In this document: positions 1-25,700 of the stretch, piece by piece
How positions within the stretch are numbered: the first letter of the stretch is position 1
How the letters are laid out: each line of letters begins with the position of its first letter
NCBI GenBank assembly: GCA_964035015.1
Contig: OZ036007.1
Location: 1,313,899 to 1,377,898, forward strand
DNA length: 64,000 nt
Direction: 5' to 3'
DNA from: Corallium rubrum
Taxonomy: Eukaryota; Cnidaria; Anthozoa; Scleralcyonacea; Coralliidae
Notes under the pieces: generated by a model
Told to the model about the DNA's origin: nothing
Seen by the model: only the letters and a program-made list of their open reading frames with translations
The model's database searches: none
Position numbers and translations under genes: made by a program

Positions 1-560
1 TAACCTAACCTATCCTATCTCAACCTATCCTATCCTAACCTATGCTAACCTATCTTAACCTATCCTAACCTATCCTAACCTATCTTATCCTATCCTAACC
101 TATCCTATCTTAATCTATCCTATCCTAACTTATCCTAACCTATCCTAACCTAACCTAACACATCCTAACCTAACCTATCCTATCGTATCATAACCTATCC
201 TATCCTAACATACCTTATCCTATCCTATCCTAACCTGTCCTATCCTATCCTAACCAGTCCTATCCTAACCTATTCTATCCTAACCTGGCCTATCCCATCC
301 TATCCTAACTTAATCTATCCTATCCTAACTTATCCCATCCTAACCTATCCTATCCTAACCTCTCATAACCTATCCTAACCTATCCTAACCTTTCCTGACC
401 TATCATATCCATTCCTACCCTACCCTATCCTATCAAATCTTATACTATCCTATCCCAACCTATCCTAACCTATCCTATTATATCCTAACCTACCCTATCC
501 TAACTCATCCTAGCCTATCCTAACCTATGCTAACCTATCTTAACCTATCTTATCCTATTC
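1..560. repeat. Degenerate pentanucleotide satellite (CCTAA/CCTAT)n
   Basis: Tandem 5-bp units of the forms TAACC and TATCC, with frequent single substitutions, run from the window edge to about 560, so the array probably continues outside. The unit resembles a TTAGG-type telomere repeat, but the A/T alternation and heavy divergence fit an interstitial satellite better. Cnidarian telomeres are normally TTAGGG. Confidence 0.9.
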
Positions 561-2280
561 TTGCATTTCCTTTTCCTTTCTTCTATCTTTTTCGTTCCGT
601 TCCCTTCCTTCAGTATAAACTTCATGACAAACAAAGTTGTTGACGGCGTTGCATGTGACTTTTAGATTTTCAAATCTTTACAGCGATGCAGTAAACGTAC
701 TTTACTAGATGTAGTACAGTATATTATATACATGCTTGTTACATGCTTGTTATATATAACATTTATTGATTCTCCATCTTAATTAAAGGAATGGGTATGA
801 AAAGATGAATCCTGCGATCTCTTTGACAAAAAACGATACGAAAGAAGGCAAAAGTCATGATGATTATACAGCTAACGAGATTGTAAAGTATTTTTCCCAA
901 GTGGTAAAAATATATTATATAAGATCATTTGTATACAGTAATTCTTCAGTTTGTCTTCACGTAAATATGGCTGTAAAATTTAAGATGTAAGTGTGCGTGA
1001 TTTAATAACGTCATAAAATGGTGAGTATTACTCTCATATCTTCCAATCCTGCATGGTCCTCCTAAAAATTTGCGAATACAAATGCTCTCCCGCTATAGGT
1101 ATCTGGACCTTACCAAATACATTAAGATTAGCCTGATAGTTATAGTTATAGGTAATAGAATTCTTTGGGGAAAAAGGCGTTGTACTTCACACATAAATCC
1201 TTTAACTCGATAAAAGAAGTATACGGGTTTATTCAGTCTCTAATTAGTCATGATTATTTCTTAACTTTTTTTTGCGTAAGAAACTAGAGATAGCTCTTGT
1301 CCCGCCTTGCCTGACAACTGAAGCAGATCTGTATCTTGTTTTTAGAAACTACGGCTCAAGAAATATATTTTAGCCAAACGCACTGAAAGGAAGCAGAAGA
1401 AATCGACTAAAAATAACAATAAAAAGCTCGATATTGATGCTAAGCTATTGAAAGATATCAATCCAATGAACATCGATGAAGAGGTTATTCTCTATATAGC
1501 TAAATTTTTGACAAACTGAGTTGGACACAACACACACTCTGATTTGGCTACGACGGTTAGTTAAAATCGTTAGGCAGAGTGAAATAATAAAATCCCTGTT
1601 TCTGCCCTGGCTTAAGTAGGATTAAGTTGATGGCTTCTTAGTCCATTGCTGCATATATAAGCTTCCTGAAATTGCCCGAAGTTAAACAGAATAAAATAAA
1701 TAGGGAAAATACTGATGTCAAGCTCTATAGCTTACATAAAGGAGCACGGATGACGTGTGCTGTTACCGCGATGCCGCTCACCGCTACACTCGAATGTTAA
1801 GCCCAAATTTAAGCTCGGTTATACGGGGTTAGTATTTGGATGGACGAGTACCTAGAAATGACTCCGTTGTCGAGCGGAACTCTAGGGAGTATAGAGTTGT
1901 GGTTGATCTCTCATGTGCTTCGTGAGTTTCCTGCCGTGTTCTCAGGTTTTCTTCCCTCCGTAAAATCAACACCTACACTCGTTAGGAGATGATTTCATTC
2001 ATGGACCGAGCTGGCCCAGTTACCCGGAATGAGTCTTAATTGCGATAACATGCCGGTAAGTCCGGATGAGTTTTAAGTTGACGTGGATGTTTTCAGCCCA
2101 AAATTCACAATTTTCAAGTAAATAAGAGAAAAGTTACGTTAGTTTTACTTCAGTTTTACACTATTTAGTTTATTATCTAAGTCGACGGAATCTTTTGTAA
2201 GGTCATCATTTATAAAAAGATTGTTATTGTCTTAGCCAACCGCGAAAACGTCTTCATGAAGACTAATTAATTTATTTAGG
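561..2280. other. Intergenic, AT-rich; only a weak gene candidate inside
   Basis: Apart from the two-exon candidate at 805-1519 I see no recognisable coding, RNA or mobile sequence here. 1990-2060 has words (gagctggcccagttacccgg) like those of the dispersed repeat at 44.5-44.8 kb. Confidence 0.4.
805..1519 (+). CDS. Candidate small two-exon gene, 90 aa, unknown function
   Basis: Exon 1 would be 805-903 (33 codons from ATG) ending at a GTG|GTAAAA donor. Exon 2 would be 1346-1519 (57 codons plus TGA) after a T-rich tract and TTTTTAG acceptor. Both are phase 0, so they join in frame. The second exon is strikingly lysine-rich at its start (KLRLKKYILAKRTERKQKK) and then acidic (NIDEEVILYIAKFL), a composition unlike random AT-rich sequence. 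I do not recognise the family. It could be the last exon of a larger gene, a pseudogene, or chance. No promoter or polyadenylation signal was identified. Splicing is inferred from sequence only. Confidence 0.22.
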
Positions 2281-2291
2281 TCTTCGCAATC

Positions 2292-2500
2292 ATGACGAAA
2301 CACACAAACAACGTTGCTTTTTTCCGCTCAGCCCTATTTTATTCACACAGTCAAGCAGACAAGCACGTATCGCAACGACTTAAACAGTTTTTAAACACGC
2401 TTTGCCGAGATGAAACGATTACATTGACATTTTCATCTCAGTTATTACCGACCGCGACTACCTACGTTGATCTGCGTCCTTCGCAATTCGGCCACTGACT
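2292..2500 (+). repeat. Dispersed repeat, second copy at 44.5 kb
   Basis: The stretch from ACGAAACACACAAACAACGTT through TTCACACAGTCAAGC to the TTGCCGRGATGAAA region recurs at about 44512-44650. A 68-codon open frame here is therefore part of an interspersed repeat, not a conserved protein. Confidence 0.7.
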
Positions 2501-2528
2501 GCAAGTAAGGATGATTAGCTGATGATTA

Positions 2529-2701
2529 GTTGATATAATCTGAGGACAACTTTAGTACATTTATAGACATTATTTACATGGCACGTTATTCATAATTAAA
2601 TCAATGTGATTGAGCAAGCAAGTTGTAAGTTGATATAATCTGAGAACAACTTTAGTGCATTTATAGACATTATTTACATGGCACGTTATTCATAATTAAA
2701 T
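2529..2701. repeat. 73-bp direct repeat, period exactly 100 bp
   Basis: 2529-2601 and 2629-2701 (GTTGATATAATCTGAG to CATAATTAAAT) match with only two differences noticed. The 27-bp spacer is unique. Confidence 0.9.
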
Positions 2702-2890
2702 ATTGTTGGGTGGAGATTCAAAGTGATTATGTCATTCACTTCTTTGTATTTCCCCAGAAAAATCAAAAGAAAAAATCAGAAGTGGAATGGTTAATGGAAA
2801 CTGTTATTTATGTTGTCTGTGCAGTGTCCTTGGCTGGTATACTGATGCTGAATATTTCGTACCTGTAAGGTTTCGGCAATTACGTTCACC

Positions 2891-3620
2891 GTTATTGTTA
2901 TTGTGATTGTGATTGTGATTGTGATTGTGATTGTGATTGTGATTGTGATTGTGATTGTGATTGTTATTGTTATTGTTATTGTTATTGTTATTGTTATTGT
3001 TATTGTTATTGTTATTGTTATTGTTATTGTTATTGTTATTGTTATTGTTATTGTTATTGTTATTGTTATTGTTATTGTTATTGTTATTGTTATTGTTATT
3101 GTTATTGTTATTGTTATTGTTATTGTTATTGTTATTGTTATTGTTATTGTTATTGTTATTGTTATTGTTATTGTTATTGTTATTGTTATTGTTATTGTTA
3201 TTGTTATTGTTATTGTTATTGTTATTGTTATTGTTATTGTTATTGTTATTGTTATTGTTATTGTTATTGTTATTGTTATTGTTATTGTTATTGTTATTGT
3301 TATTGTTATTGTTATTGTTATTGTTATTGTTATTGTTATTGTTATTGTTATTGTTATTGTTATTGTTATTGTTATTGTTATTGTTATTGTTATTGTTATT
3401 GTTATTGTTATTGTTATTGTTATTGTTATTGTTATTGTTATTGTTATTGTTATTGTTATTGTTATTGTTATTGTTATTGTTGTTATTGTTATTGTTATTG
3501 TTATTGTTATTGTTATTGTTATTGTTATTGTTATTGTTATTGTTATTGTTATTGTTATTGTTATTGTTATTGTTATTGTTATTGTTATTGTTATTGTTAT
3601 TGTTATTGTTATTGTTATTG
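2891..3620. repeat. Hexanucleotide microsatellite (TTATTG)n, with ATTGTG variant at the left
   Basis: About 730 bp of hexamers. The left 70 bp are mostly ATTGTG units; the rest is almost pure TTATTG, about 110 copies, with one 3-bp slip near 3481. The array ends about 147 bp upstream of the PAN-EGF-TLDc start codon. The open frames of repeated Ile-Val or Leu arise because the unit is 6 bp. Confidence 0.98.
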
Positions 3621-3766
3621 CTAACTTTTGTTCTTTGTATGAATAATTATAATCAAAACAGATAACAAACTCATGTAAAAATGTTTCCAGGGTACATCTG
3701 CTAACAAAAAATTGGCTTTCAAAAGTCGCGTCACAAAACAGGTCTAATTTATCCAGCTCGTCACAA

Positions 3767-16802
<13,036 letters not shown>

Positions 16803-16886
16803 ACTGTCAACGTCTTTTAAAACATCACTAAAATTAAAGTAGAACACGCATTGTGTTAATTAAAGAAATATTGTTTTTCCTGAAAC

Positions 16887-16892
16887 AATAAA
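16887..16892 (+). promoter_or_regulatory. Polyadenylation signal AATAAA of the TLDc gene
   Basis: AATAAA lies 85 bp past the TAA stop, followed within 30-40 bp by a T/G-containing stretch. A 3' end near 16910-16930 is expected. Confidence 0.6.
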
Positions 16893-16919
16893 AGGTGATT
16901 AAACTTAAAAATAGTATCC

Positions 16920-17335
16920 ACACAATACCACATTGTATTACATTGTTGGGATGTTACGTCTAGAAAAAATCTTCCTATTTACTCTTTTTTAAAGTGCACC
17001 TAACTCTTAAATTAAGTGCATATCTAAGTACTGCAAAATTTTAAAAGTAAACGTTCTTCTGAAGTAATCCGGTGATCCCTTTTAAAGTAACCCCTAGAAA
17101 GTAACCGCCCCACCCCACCCCACCCCCCCAAAAAAAAAATTTACACCTTCCCAAGTAACACTCTCCCTCCACAGTAAGAACTCTCCCCTTCCTATGATCA
17201 GTAACCACGTTTACTACTAAACTTAATATACTATAACAAGACCCACTAGCAGATTTACACAATTCTTATGCGAGTTTCAGCGAATACTGTTTTCAAAGTA
17301 TACTCTCCCCCTGGAGTATGTGATTTTATTTTGAT
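16920..17335. other. Intergenic between TLDc gene and foldback element
   Basis: Repeated AAAGTAACC / AAGTAAC words (17040-17210) and a C-run/A-run at 17106-17140. No gene seen. Confidence 0.4.
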
Positions 17336-17343
17336 CAACTCTT
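17336..17343. repeat. Target-site duplication, left, CAACTCTT
   Basis: Identical to 27896-27903. The next base G (17344 / 27904) also matches, so the duplication is 8 or 9 bp. Confidence 0.85.
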
Positions 17344-17486
17344 GGTTGGTACTTCATGTTAGGGTACATATAGTGGTTATATATATATTTAATAGTATAC
17401 GCTTATGACATATAGTGGTACTTACATTATGACATATAGTGGTACTTACATTATAGTTGTTACAACTTATACTTTATTCTTTCCAT
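17344..17486 (+). repeat. Outer unique tip of left foldback arm
   Basis: About 143 bp, near-identical inverted to 27758-27895. Contains a tandem pair of a 28-bp phrase (GACATATAGTGGTACTTACA) and an AT-rich tract. Transposase-binding sites would be expected here. Confidence 0.85.
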
Positions 17487-20400
17487 GCTTTATCTACTTT
17501 ACCTGCTTTATATGCTTTACCTGCTTTATCTGCTTTATATGCTTTATATGCTTTACCTGCTTTATATGCTTTACCTGCTTTATATGCTTTATATGCTTTA
17601 CCTGCTTTATATGCTTTATATGCTTTACCTGCTTTATATGCTTTACCTGCTTTATATGCTTTATATGCTTTACCTGATTTATATGCTTTATATGCTTTAC
17701 CTGCTTTATATGCTTTACCTGCTTTATATGCTTTATATGCTTTACCTGCTCTATATGCTTTACCTGCTTTATATGCTTTATCTGCTTTACCTGCTTTATA
17801 TGCTTTACCTGCTTTACCTGCTTTATATGCTTTATATGCTTTACCTGCTTTATATGCTTTATATGCTTTACCTGCTTTATATGCTTTACCTGCTTTATAT
17901 GCTTTATATGCTTTACCTGCTTTATATGCTTTACCTGCTTTATATGCTTTATATGCTTTACCTGCTTTATATGCTTTACCTGCTTTATATGCTTTACCTG
18001 CTTTATATGCTTTATATGCTTTATATGCTTTATATGCTTTACCTGCTTTATATGCTTTACCTGCTTTATATGCTTTATATGCTTTACCTGCTTTATATGC
18101 TTTACCTCCTTTATATGCTTTATCTGCTTTACCTGCTTTATATGCTTTACCTGCTTTACCTGCTTTATATGCTTTATATGCTTTACCTGCTTTATATGCT
18201 TTATATGCTTTACCTGCTTTATATGCTTTACCTGCTTTATATGCTTTACCTGCTTTATATGCTTTACCTGCTTTATATGCTTTATATGCTTTACCTGCTT
18301 TATATGCTTTACCTGCTTTATATGCTTTACCTGCTTTATATGCTTTATATGCTTTACCTGCTTTATATGCTTTACCTGCTTTATATGCTTTACCTGCTTT
18401 ATATGCTTTATATGCTTTATATGCTTTACCTGCTTTATATGCTTTACCTGCTTTATATGCTTTACCTGCTTTATATGCTTTATATGCTTTATATGCTTTA
18501 CCTCCTTTATATGCTTTACCTGCTTTATATGCTTTATATGCTTTACCTGCTTTATATGCTTTACCTGCTTTATATGCTTTATCTGCTTTACCTGCTTTAT
18601 ATGCTTTACCTGCTTTATATGCTTTATATGCTTTACCTGCTTTATATGCTTTATATGCTTTACCTGCTTTATATGCTTTACCTGCTTTATATGCTTTATA
18701 TGCTTTACCTGCTTTATATGCTTTACCTGCTTTATATGCTTTACCTGCTTTATATGCTTTATATGCTTTACCTGCTTTATATGCTTTACCTGCTTTATAT
18801 GCTTTACCTGCTTTATATGCTTTATATGCTTTATATGCTTTACCTGCTTTATATGCTTTACCTGCTTTATATGCTTTATATGCTTTATATGCTTTACCTG
18901 CTTTATATGCTTTATATGCTTTACCTGCTTTATATGCTTTACCTGCTTTATATGCTTTATATGCTTTACCTGCTTTATATGCTTTACCTGCTTTATATGC
19001 TTTACCTGCTTTATATGCTTTATATGCTTTACCTGCTTTATATGCTTTACCTGCTTTATATGCTTTACCTGCTTTATATGCTTTATATGCTTTATATGCT
19101 TTACCTGCTTTATATGCTTTACCTGCTTTATATGCTTTATATGCTTTATATGCTTTATATGCTTTATATGCTTTATATGCTTTATATGCTTTACCTGCTT
19201 TATATGCTTTACCTGCTTTATATGCTTTATATGCTTTATATGCTTTATATGCTTTATATGCTTTATATGCTTTACCTGCTTTATATGCTTTACCTGCTTT
19301 ATATGCTTTACCTGCTTTATATGCTTTACCTGCTTTATATGCTTTACCTGCTTTATATGCTTTACCTGCTTTATATGCTTTACCTGCTTTATATGCTTTA
19401 CCTGCTTTATATGCTTTACCTGCTTTATATGCTTTACCTGCTTTATATGCTTTACCTGCTTTATATGCTTTACCTGCTTTATATGCTTTATCTGCTTTAT
19501 ATGCTTTACCTGCTTTATATGCTTTATCTGCTTTATATGCGTTACGTGCTTTATATGCTTTACCTGCTTTATATGCTTTATCTGCTTTATATGTTTTACC
19601 TGCTTTATATGCTTTACCTGCTTTATATGCTTTACCTGCTTTATATGCTTTATCTGCTTTATATATGCTTTACCTGCTTTACCTGCTTTATATGCTTTAT
19701 ATGCTTTATATGCTTTATATGCTTTACCTGCTTTATATGCTTTATATGCTTTACCTACTTTATATGCTTTATATGCTTTATATGCTTTACCTGCTTTATA
19801 TGCTTTACCTGCTTTATATGCTTTATATGCTTTACCTGCTTTATATGCTTTACCTGCTTTATATGCTTTACCTGCTTTATATGCTTTATATGCTTTATAT
19901 GCTTTATATGCTTTACCTGCTTTATATGCTTTACCTGCTTTATATGCTTTACCTGCTTTATATGCTTTATATGCTTTATATGCTTTATATGCTTTATATG
20001 CTTTATATGCTTTATATGCTTTACCTGCTTTATATGCTTTACCTGCTTTATATGCTTTACCTGCTTTATATGCTTTATATGCTTTATATGCTTTATATGC
20101 TTTATATGCTTTACCTGCTTTATATGCTTTATATGCTTTATACGCTTTATATGCTTTATATGCTTTACCTGCTTTATATGCTTATATGCTTTATATGCTT
20201 TACCTGCTTTATATGCTTTATATGCTTTACCTGCTTTACCTGCTTTACCTGCTTTATATGCTTTACCTGCTTTATATGCTTTACTTTACCTGCTTTATAT
20301 GCTTTATATGCTTTATATGCTTTACCTGCTTACCTGCTTTATATGCTTTATATGCTTTACCTGCTTTACCTGCTTTACCTGCTTTATATGCTTAATATGC

Positions 20401-21760
20401 TTTATATGCTTTATATGCTTTATATGCTTTATATGCTTTATATGCTTTACCTTATATGCTTTATATGCTTTACCTGCTTTATATGCTTTACCTGCTTTAT
20501 ATGCTTTATATGCTTTATATGCTTTATATGCTTTATATGCTTTTATATGCTTTATATGCTTTATATGCTTTATATGCTTTATATGCTTTATATGCTTTAT
20601 ATGTTTATATTTACCTGCTTTATATTGCTTTACCTGCTTTATATGCTTTACCTGCTTTATATGCTTTATGCTTTATATGCTTTATATGCTCTGCTTTATA
20701 TGCTTTACGCTTTATATGCTTTATATGCTTTATATGCTTTATACCTGCTTTATTTTTATATGCTTTATATGCTTTATATGCTTTATATGCTTTATATGCT
20801 TTATATGCTTTACCTGCTTTATATGCTTTATATGCTTTACCTGCTTTACCTGCTTTACCTGCTTTATATGCTTTACCTGCTTTATATGCTTTACCTGCTT
20901 TATATGCTTTATATGCTTTATATGCTTTACCTGCTTACCTGCTTTATATGCTTTATATGCTTTACCTGCTTTATATGCTTTACCTGCTTTATATGCTTTA
21001 CCTGCTTTATATGCTTTACCTGCTTTATATGCTTTACCTGCTTTATATGCTTTATATGCTCTATATGCTTTACCTGCTTTTTTTGCTTTATATGCTTTAT
21101 AAACTTTATATGCTTTATATGCTTTACCTGCTTTATATGCTTTATATGCTTTATATGCTTTACCTGCTTTATATGCTTTATATGCTTTACCTGCTTTACC
21201 TGCTTTATATGCTTTACCTGCTTTATATGCTTTATATGCTTTACCTGCTTTATATGCTTTATATGCTTTACCTGCTTTATATGCTTTATATGCTTTACCT
21301 GCTTTACCTGCTTTACCTGCTTTACCTGCTTTACCTGCTTTATATGCTTAATATGCTTTATATGCTTTATATGCTTTATATGCTTTATATGCTTTATATG
21401 CTTTATATGCTTTATATGCTTTATATGCTTTATATGCTTTACCTGCTTTATATGCTTTATATGCTTTATATGTTTTACCTGCTTTATATGCTTTTATATG
21501 CTTTATATGCTTCACCTGCTTTATATGCTTTACCTGCTTTATATGCTTTATATGCTTTACCTGCTTTACCTGCTTTATATGCTTTATATGCTTTATATGC
21601 TTTATATGCTTTATATGCTTTATATGCTTTATATGCTTTATATGCTTTATATGCTTTATATGCTTTATATGCTTTATATGCTTTATATGCTTTACCTGCT
21701 TTATATGCTTTATATGCTTTATATGCTTTACGTGCTTTATACGCTTTATCTGCTTTATAT
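17487..21760 (+). repeat. 9-bp minisatellite, left arm: TTTATATGC / TTTACCTGC
   Basis: Roughly 475 units of two alternating types, with rare variants (TTTATCTGC, TTTACCTCC, TTACGTGC). 17487-20160 is very regular. 20160-21110 shows several 1- to 5-bp slips that change the frame. Because 9 is divisible by 3, open frames exceed 1,200 codons but carry no protein signal. Confidence 0.97.
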
Positions 21761-21770
21761 ATCAGGCTTT

Positions 21771-22000
21771 TTCATGCTTGTGCTTTATGTGATAGTTCAA
21801 ACACGAGGAAGAACATTTCATCCGATATCCAAACACCTCTAAGTTGGTTAAAAAACTTGACCTAAGGCCTCGTTTTTCAACCCACTTCTTGGGTTTGGTT
21901 ATCGGATGAAACACTCTTTCGAGTGTTTGATATGTTGCTTCTCAGACGAATCAGTGTTCAAAGAGAAAATCAAGGTGAAAGTTGGCTTAATTTATGTAAG
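21771..22000 (+). repeat. Inner unique inverted segment (left)
   Basis: Near-perfect reverse complement of about 22521-22755: TTCATCCGATATCCAAACACC, then ACTTCTTGGGTTTGGTTATC, then CACTCTTTCGAGTG palindromes. Confidence 0.9.
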
Positions 22001-22136
22001 TTGCTTCCTCGGATATCCAAACCTCCATTCTCGGTACTGATTTCCTTTGTTTTTATGTTATGAATTACTAATGAGTTTGAGAATTATGAATTACGTATCA
22101 TGGAGGTTTGGATATCGGAGGAAGCAACTTACATAA
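21995..22136. repeat. Internal hairpin in foldback centre
   Basis: GTTGCTTCCTCGGATATCCA..CCTCCAT at about 22000-22030 pairs with ATGGAGGTTTGGATATCGGA.. at about 22100-22132. Loop about 70 nt, AT-rich. Confidence 0.85.
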
Positions 22137-22517
22137 CCGGTTTGGTCTTAAAATGTATATATTCTACACTCGAATTTTCCTTCACCCAAAAATCCTTAGA
22201 ACATGCTATGTAATCGAGTGAAATGCCCAATATCACTTATAATATACCCAATTCTCTCCTGGCATTACCACCTTATTATATATACAGAACTCGCGATCAA
22301 GCTCTCGGCAACGCCCTCCGTGGCTCAGTGGTCAGAGCATTGCACTAGAATCGCAAGGTCGTGGGTTCAATTCCTGCCGGAAGGCCTGTGTAGTTGCATT
22401 TTTCGCAACTGGATCCGGTTTGGTCTTAAAATGTAGATATTCTACACTCGAATTTTCCTTCACCCAAAAATCCTTAGAACATGCTATGTAATCGAGTGAA
22501 ATGCCCAATATCACTTA
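22136..22517 (+). mobile_element. SINE-like block: tRNA-like unit between two direct repeats
   Basis: A segment of about 104 bp starting CCGGTTTGGTCTTAAAATGT and ending CCCAATATCACTTAT occurs at about 22137-22240 and 22411-22517, flanking the tRNA-like 22313-22385. The simplest reading is a tRNA-derived SINE whose body also exists as a 5'-truncated copy upstream, inserted in the centre of the foldback element. Confidence 0.65.
22313..22385 (+). tRNA. tRNA-like sequence (SINE head, probably not a functional tRNA)
   Basis: Acceptor GCCCTCC / GGAAGGC has one C-A mismatch. A box TGGCTCAGTGG is at 22321 and B box GGTTCAATTCC at 22364. The D stem GCTC/GAGC and T stem pair. The anticodon loop CTAGAAT would give AGA (Ser), but there is no long variable arm and the anticodon stem has a mismatch. 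It should still attract Pol III. Confidence 0.5.
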
Positions 22518-22520
22518 TTA

Positions 22521-22761
22521 CATAAATTAAGCCAACTTTTACCTTGATTTTCTCTTTAAACACTGATTCGTCTGAGAAGCAACATATCAAACACTCGAAA
22601 GAGTGTTTCATCCGATAACCAAACCCAAGAAGTGGGTTGAAAAACGAGGCCTTAGGCCAAGTTTTTTAACCAACTTAGAGGTGTTTGGATATCGGATGAA
22701 ATGCTCTTCCTTGTGTTTGAACTATCACATAAAGCACAACAAGCATGATAAAGCCTGATAT
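22521..22761 (-). repeat. Inner unique inverted segment (right)
   Basis: Partner of 21771-22000, with a few substitutions and a 3-bp difference near 22735. Confidence 0.9.
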
Positions 22762-25700
22762 ATAAAGCATATAAAGCAGATAAGGCATATAAAGTATATA
22801 AAGCATATAAAGCAGGTAAAGCATATAAAGCAGGTAAAGCATATAAAGCAGGTAAAGCATATAAAGCATATAAAGCATATAAAGCAGGTACAGCATATAA
22901 AGCATATAAAGCAGGTAAAGCATATAAAGCATATAAAGCAGGTAGAGAATATAAAGCATATAAAGCAGGTAAAGCAAGTAAAGCAGGTAAAGCATATGAA
23001 GCATATAAAGCATATAAAGCATGTAAAGCATATAAAGCATATAAAGCATATAAAGCATATAAAGCAGGTAAAGCGTATAAAGCGTATAAAGCGTATAAAG
23101 CATAAAGCATATAAAGCAGGTAAAGCGTATAAAGCATACAAAGCATACAAAGCAGGTAAAGCATATAAAGCATATAAAGCATGTAAAGCATATAAAGCAT
23201 ATAAAGCATATAAAGCATATAAAGCATATAAAGCATATAAAGCATGTAAAGCATATAAAGCATATAAAGCATATAAAGCAGGTAAAGCATATAAAGCATA
23301 TAAAGCAGGTAAAGCATATAAAGCAGGTAGAGAATATAAAGCATATAAAGCATATAAAGCAGGTAAAGCATATAAAGCAGGTAGAGAATATAAAGCATAT
23401 AAAGCATATAAAGCAGGTAAAGCATATAAAGCAGGTAAAGCAGGTAAAGCATATAAAGCAGGTAAAGCATATAAAGCATATAAAGCAGGTAAAGCAGGTA
23501 AAGCACATAAAGCATATAAAGCACGTAAAGCATATAAAGCAGGTAAAGCATATAAAGCATATAAAGCATATAAAGCATATAAAGCAGGTAAAGCATATAA
23601 AGCATATAAAGCATATAAAGCATATAAAGCATATAAAGCAGGTAAAGCATATAAAGCATATAAAGCAGGTAAAGCATATAAAGCAGGTAAAGCATATAAA
23701 GCAGGTAAAGCATATAAAGCATATAAAGCATATAAAGCAGGTAAAGCAGGTAAAGCATATAAAGCAGGTAAAGCAGATAAAGCATATAAAGCAGGTAAAG
23801 CATATAAAAAGCAGGTAAAGCATATAAAGCAGGTAAAGCATATAAAGCATATAAAGCATATAAAGCATATAAAGCATATAAAGCATATAAAGCAGGTAAA
23901 GCATATAAAGCAGGTAAAGCAGGTAAAGCATATAAAGCAGGTAAAGCAGATAAAGCATATAAAGCAGGTAAAGCATATAAAGCAGGTAAAGCATATAAAG
24001 CAGGTAAAGCATATAAAGCAGGTAAAGCATATAAAGCATACAAAGCAGGTAAAGCATATAAAGCATATAAAGCAGGTAAAGCAGGTAAAGCATATAAAGG
24101 AGGTAAAGCAGATAAAGCAGGTAAAGCATATAAAGCAGGTAAAGCATATAAAGCAGGTAACGCATATAAAGCATATAAAGCAGGTAAAGCATATAAAGCA
24201 TATAAAGCAGGTAAAGCAGGTAAATCATATAAAGCAGGTAAAGCATATAAAGCATATAAAGCATATAAAGCATATAAAGCATATAAAGCATATAAAGCAG
24301 GTAAAGCAGGTAAAGCATATAAAGCATATAAAGCATATAAAGCAGGTAAAGCATATAAAGGATATAAAGCATATAAAGCATATAAAGCAGGTAAAGCATA
24401 TAAAGCATATAAAGCAGGTAAAGCATATAAAGCAGGTAAAGCATATAAAGCAGGTAAAGCATATAAAGCATATAAAGCATATAAAGCAGGTAAAGCAGGT
24501 AAAGCATATAAAGCATATAAAGCAGGTAAAGCATATAAAGCAAGTAAAGCATATAAAGCAGGTAAAGCATATAAAGCATATAAAGCATATAAAGCAGGTA
24601 AAGCATATAAAGCAGGTAAAGCAGATAAAGCAGGTAAAGCATATAAAGCAGGTAAAGCAGATAAAGCATATAAAGCAGGTAAAGCATATAAAGCAGGTAA
24701 AGCATATAAAGCAGGTAAAGCATATAAAGCAGGTAAAGCATATAAAGCATACAAAGCAGGTAAAGCATATAAAGCATATAAAGCAGGTAAAGCAGGTAAA
24801 GCATATAAAGCAGGTAAAGCATATAAAGCAGGTAAAGCATATAAAGCAGGTAAAGCATATAAAGCAGGTAAAGCAGATAAAGCAGGTAAAGCATATAAAG
24901 CAGGTAAAGCAGATAAAGCATATAAAGCAGGTAAAGCATATAAAGCAGGTAAAGCATATAAAGCAGGTAAAGCATATAAAGCAGGTAAAGCATATAAAGC
25001 ATACAAAGCAGGTAAAGCATATAAAGCATATAAAGCAGGTAAAGCAGGTAAAGCATATAAAGCAGGTAAAGCATATAAAGCAGGTAAAGCATATAAAGCA
25101 GGTAAAGCATATAAAGCATACAAAGCAGGTAAAGCATATAAAGCATATAAAGCAGGTAAAGCAGGTAAAGCATATAAAGGAGGTAAAGCAGATAAAGCAG
25201 GTAAAGCATATAAAGCATATAAAGCAGGTAAAGCATATAAAGCAGGTAACGCATATAAAGCATATAAAGCAGGTAAAGCATATAAAGCATATAAAGCAGG
25301 TAAAGCAGGTAAATCATATAAAGCAGGTAAAGCAGATAAAGCATATAAAGCATATAAAGCATATAAAGCATATAAAGCATATAAAGCAGGTAAAGCAGGT
25401 AAAGCATATAAAGCATATAAAGCATATAAAGCATATAAAGCATATAAAGCAGGTAAAGCATATAAAGCATATAAAGCATATAAAGCATATAAAGCAGGTA
25501 AAGCATATAAAGCATATAAAGCATATAAAGCAGGTAAAGCATATAAAGCAGGTAAAGCATATAAAGCATATAAAGCATAAAGCATATAAAGCAGGTAAAG
25601 CATATAAAGCAGGTAAAGCATATAAAGCAGGTAAAGCATATAAAGGATACAAAGCAGGTAAAGCATATAAAGCATATAAAGCAGGTAAAGCAGGTAAAGC

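Noticed and set aside
1..560. Functional telomere
   Set aside because: Units are too diverged and of two kinds, and the right side leads into ordinary DNA with a gene.
2903..3665. Poly Ile-Val and poly-Leu open frames
   Set aside because: Produced by the (TTATTG)n microsatellite.
22313..22385. Functional tRNA-Ser gene
   Set aside because: Acceptor and anticodon stems have mismatches, the long variable arm expected for serine is missing, and it lies between duplicated SINE tails.
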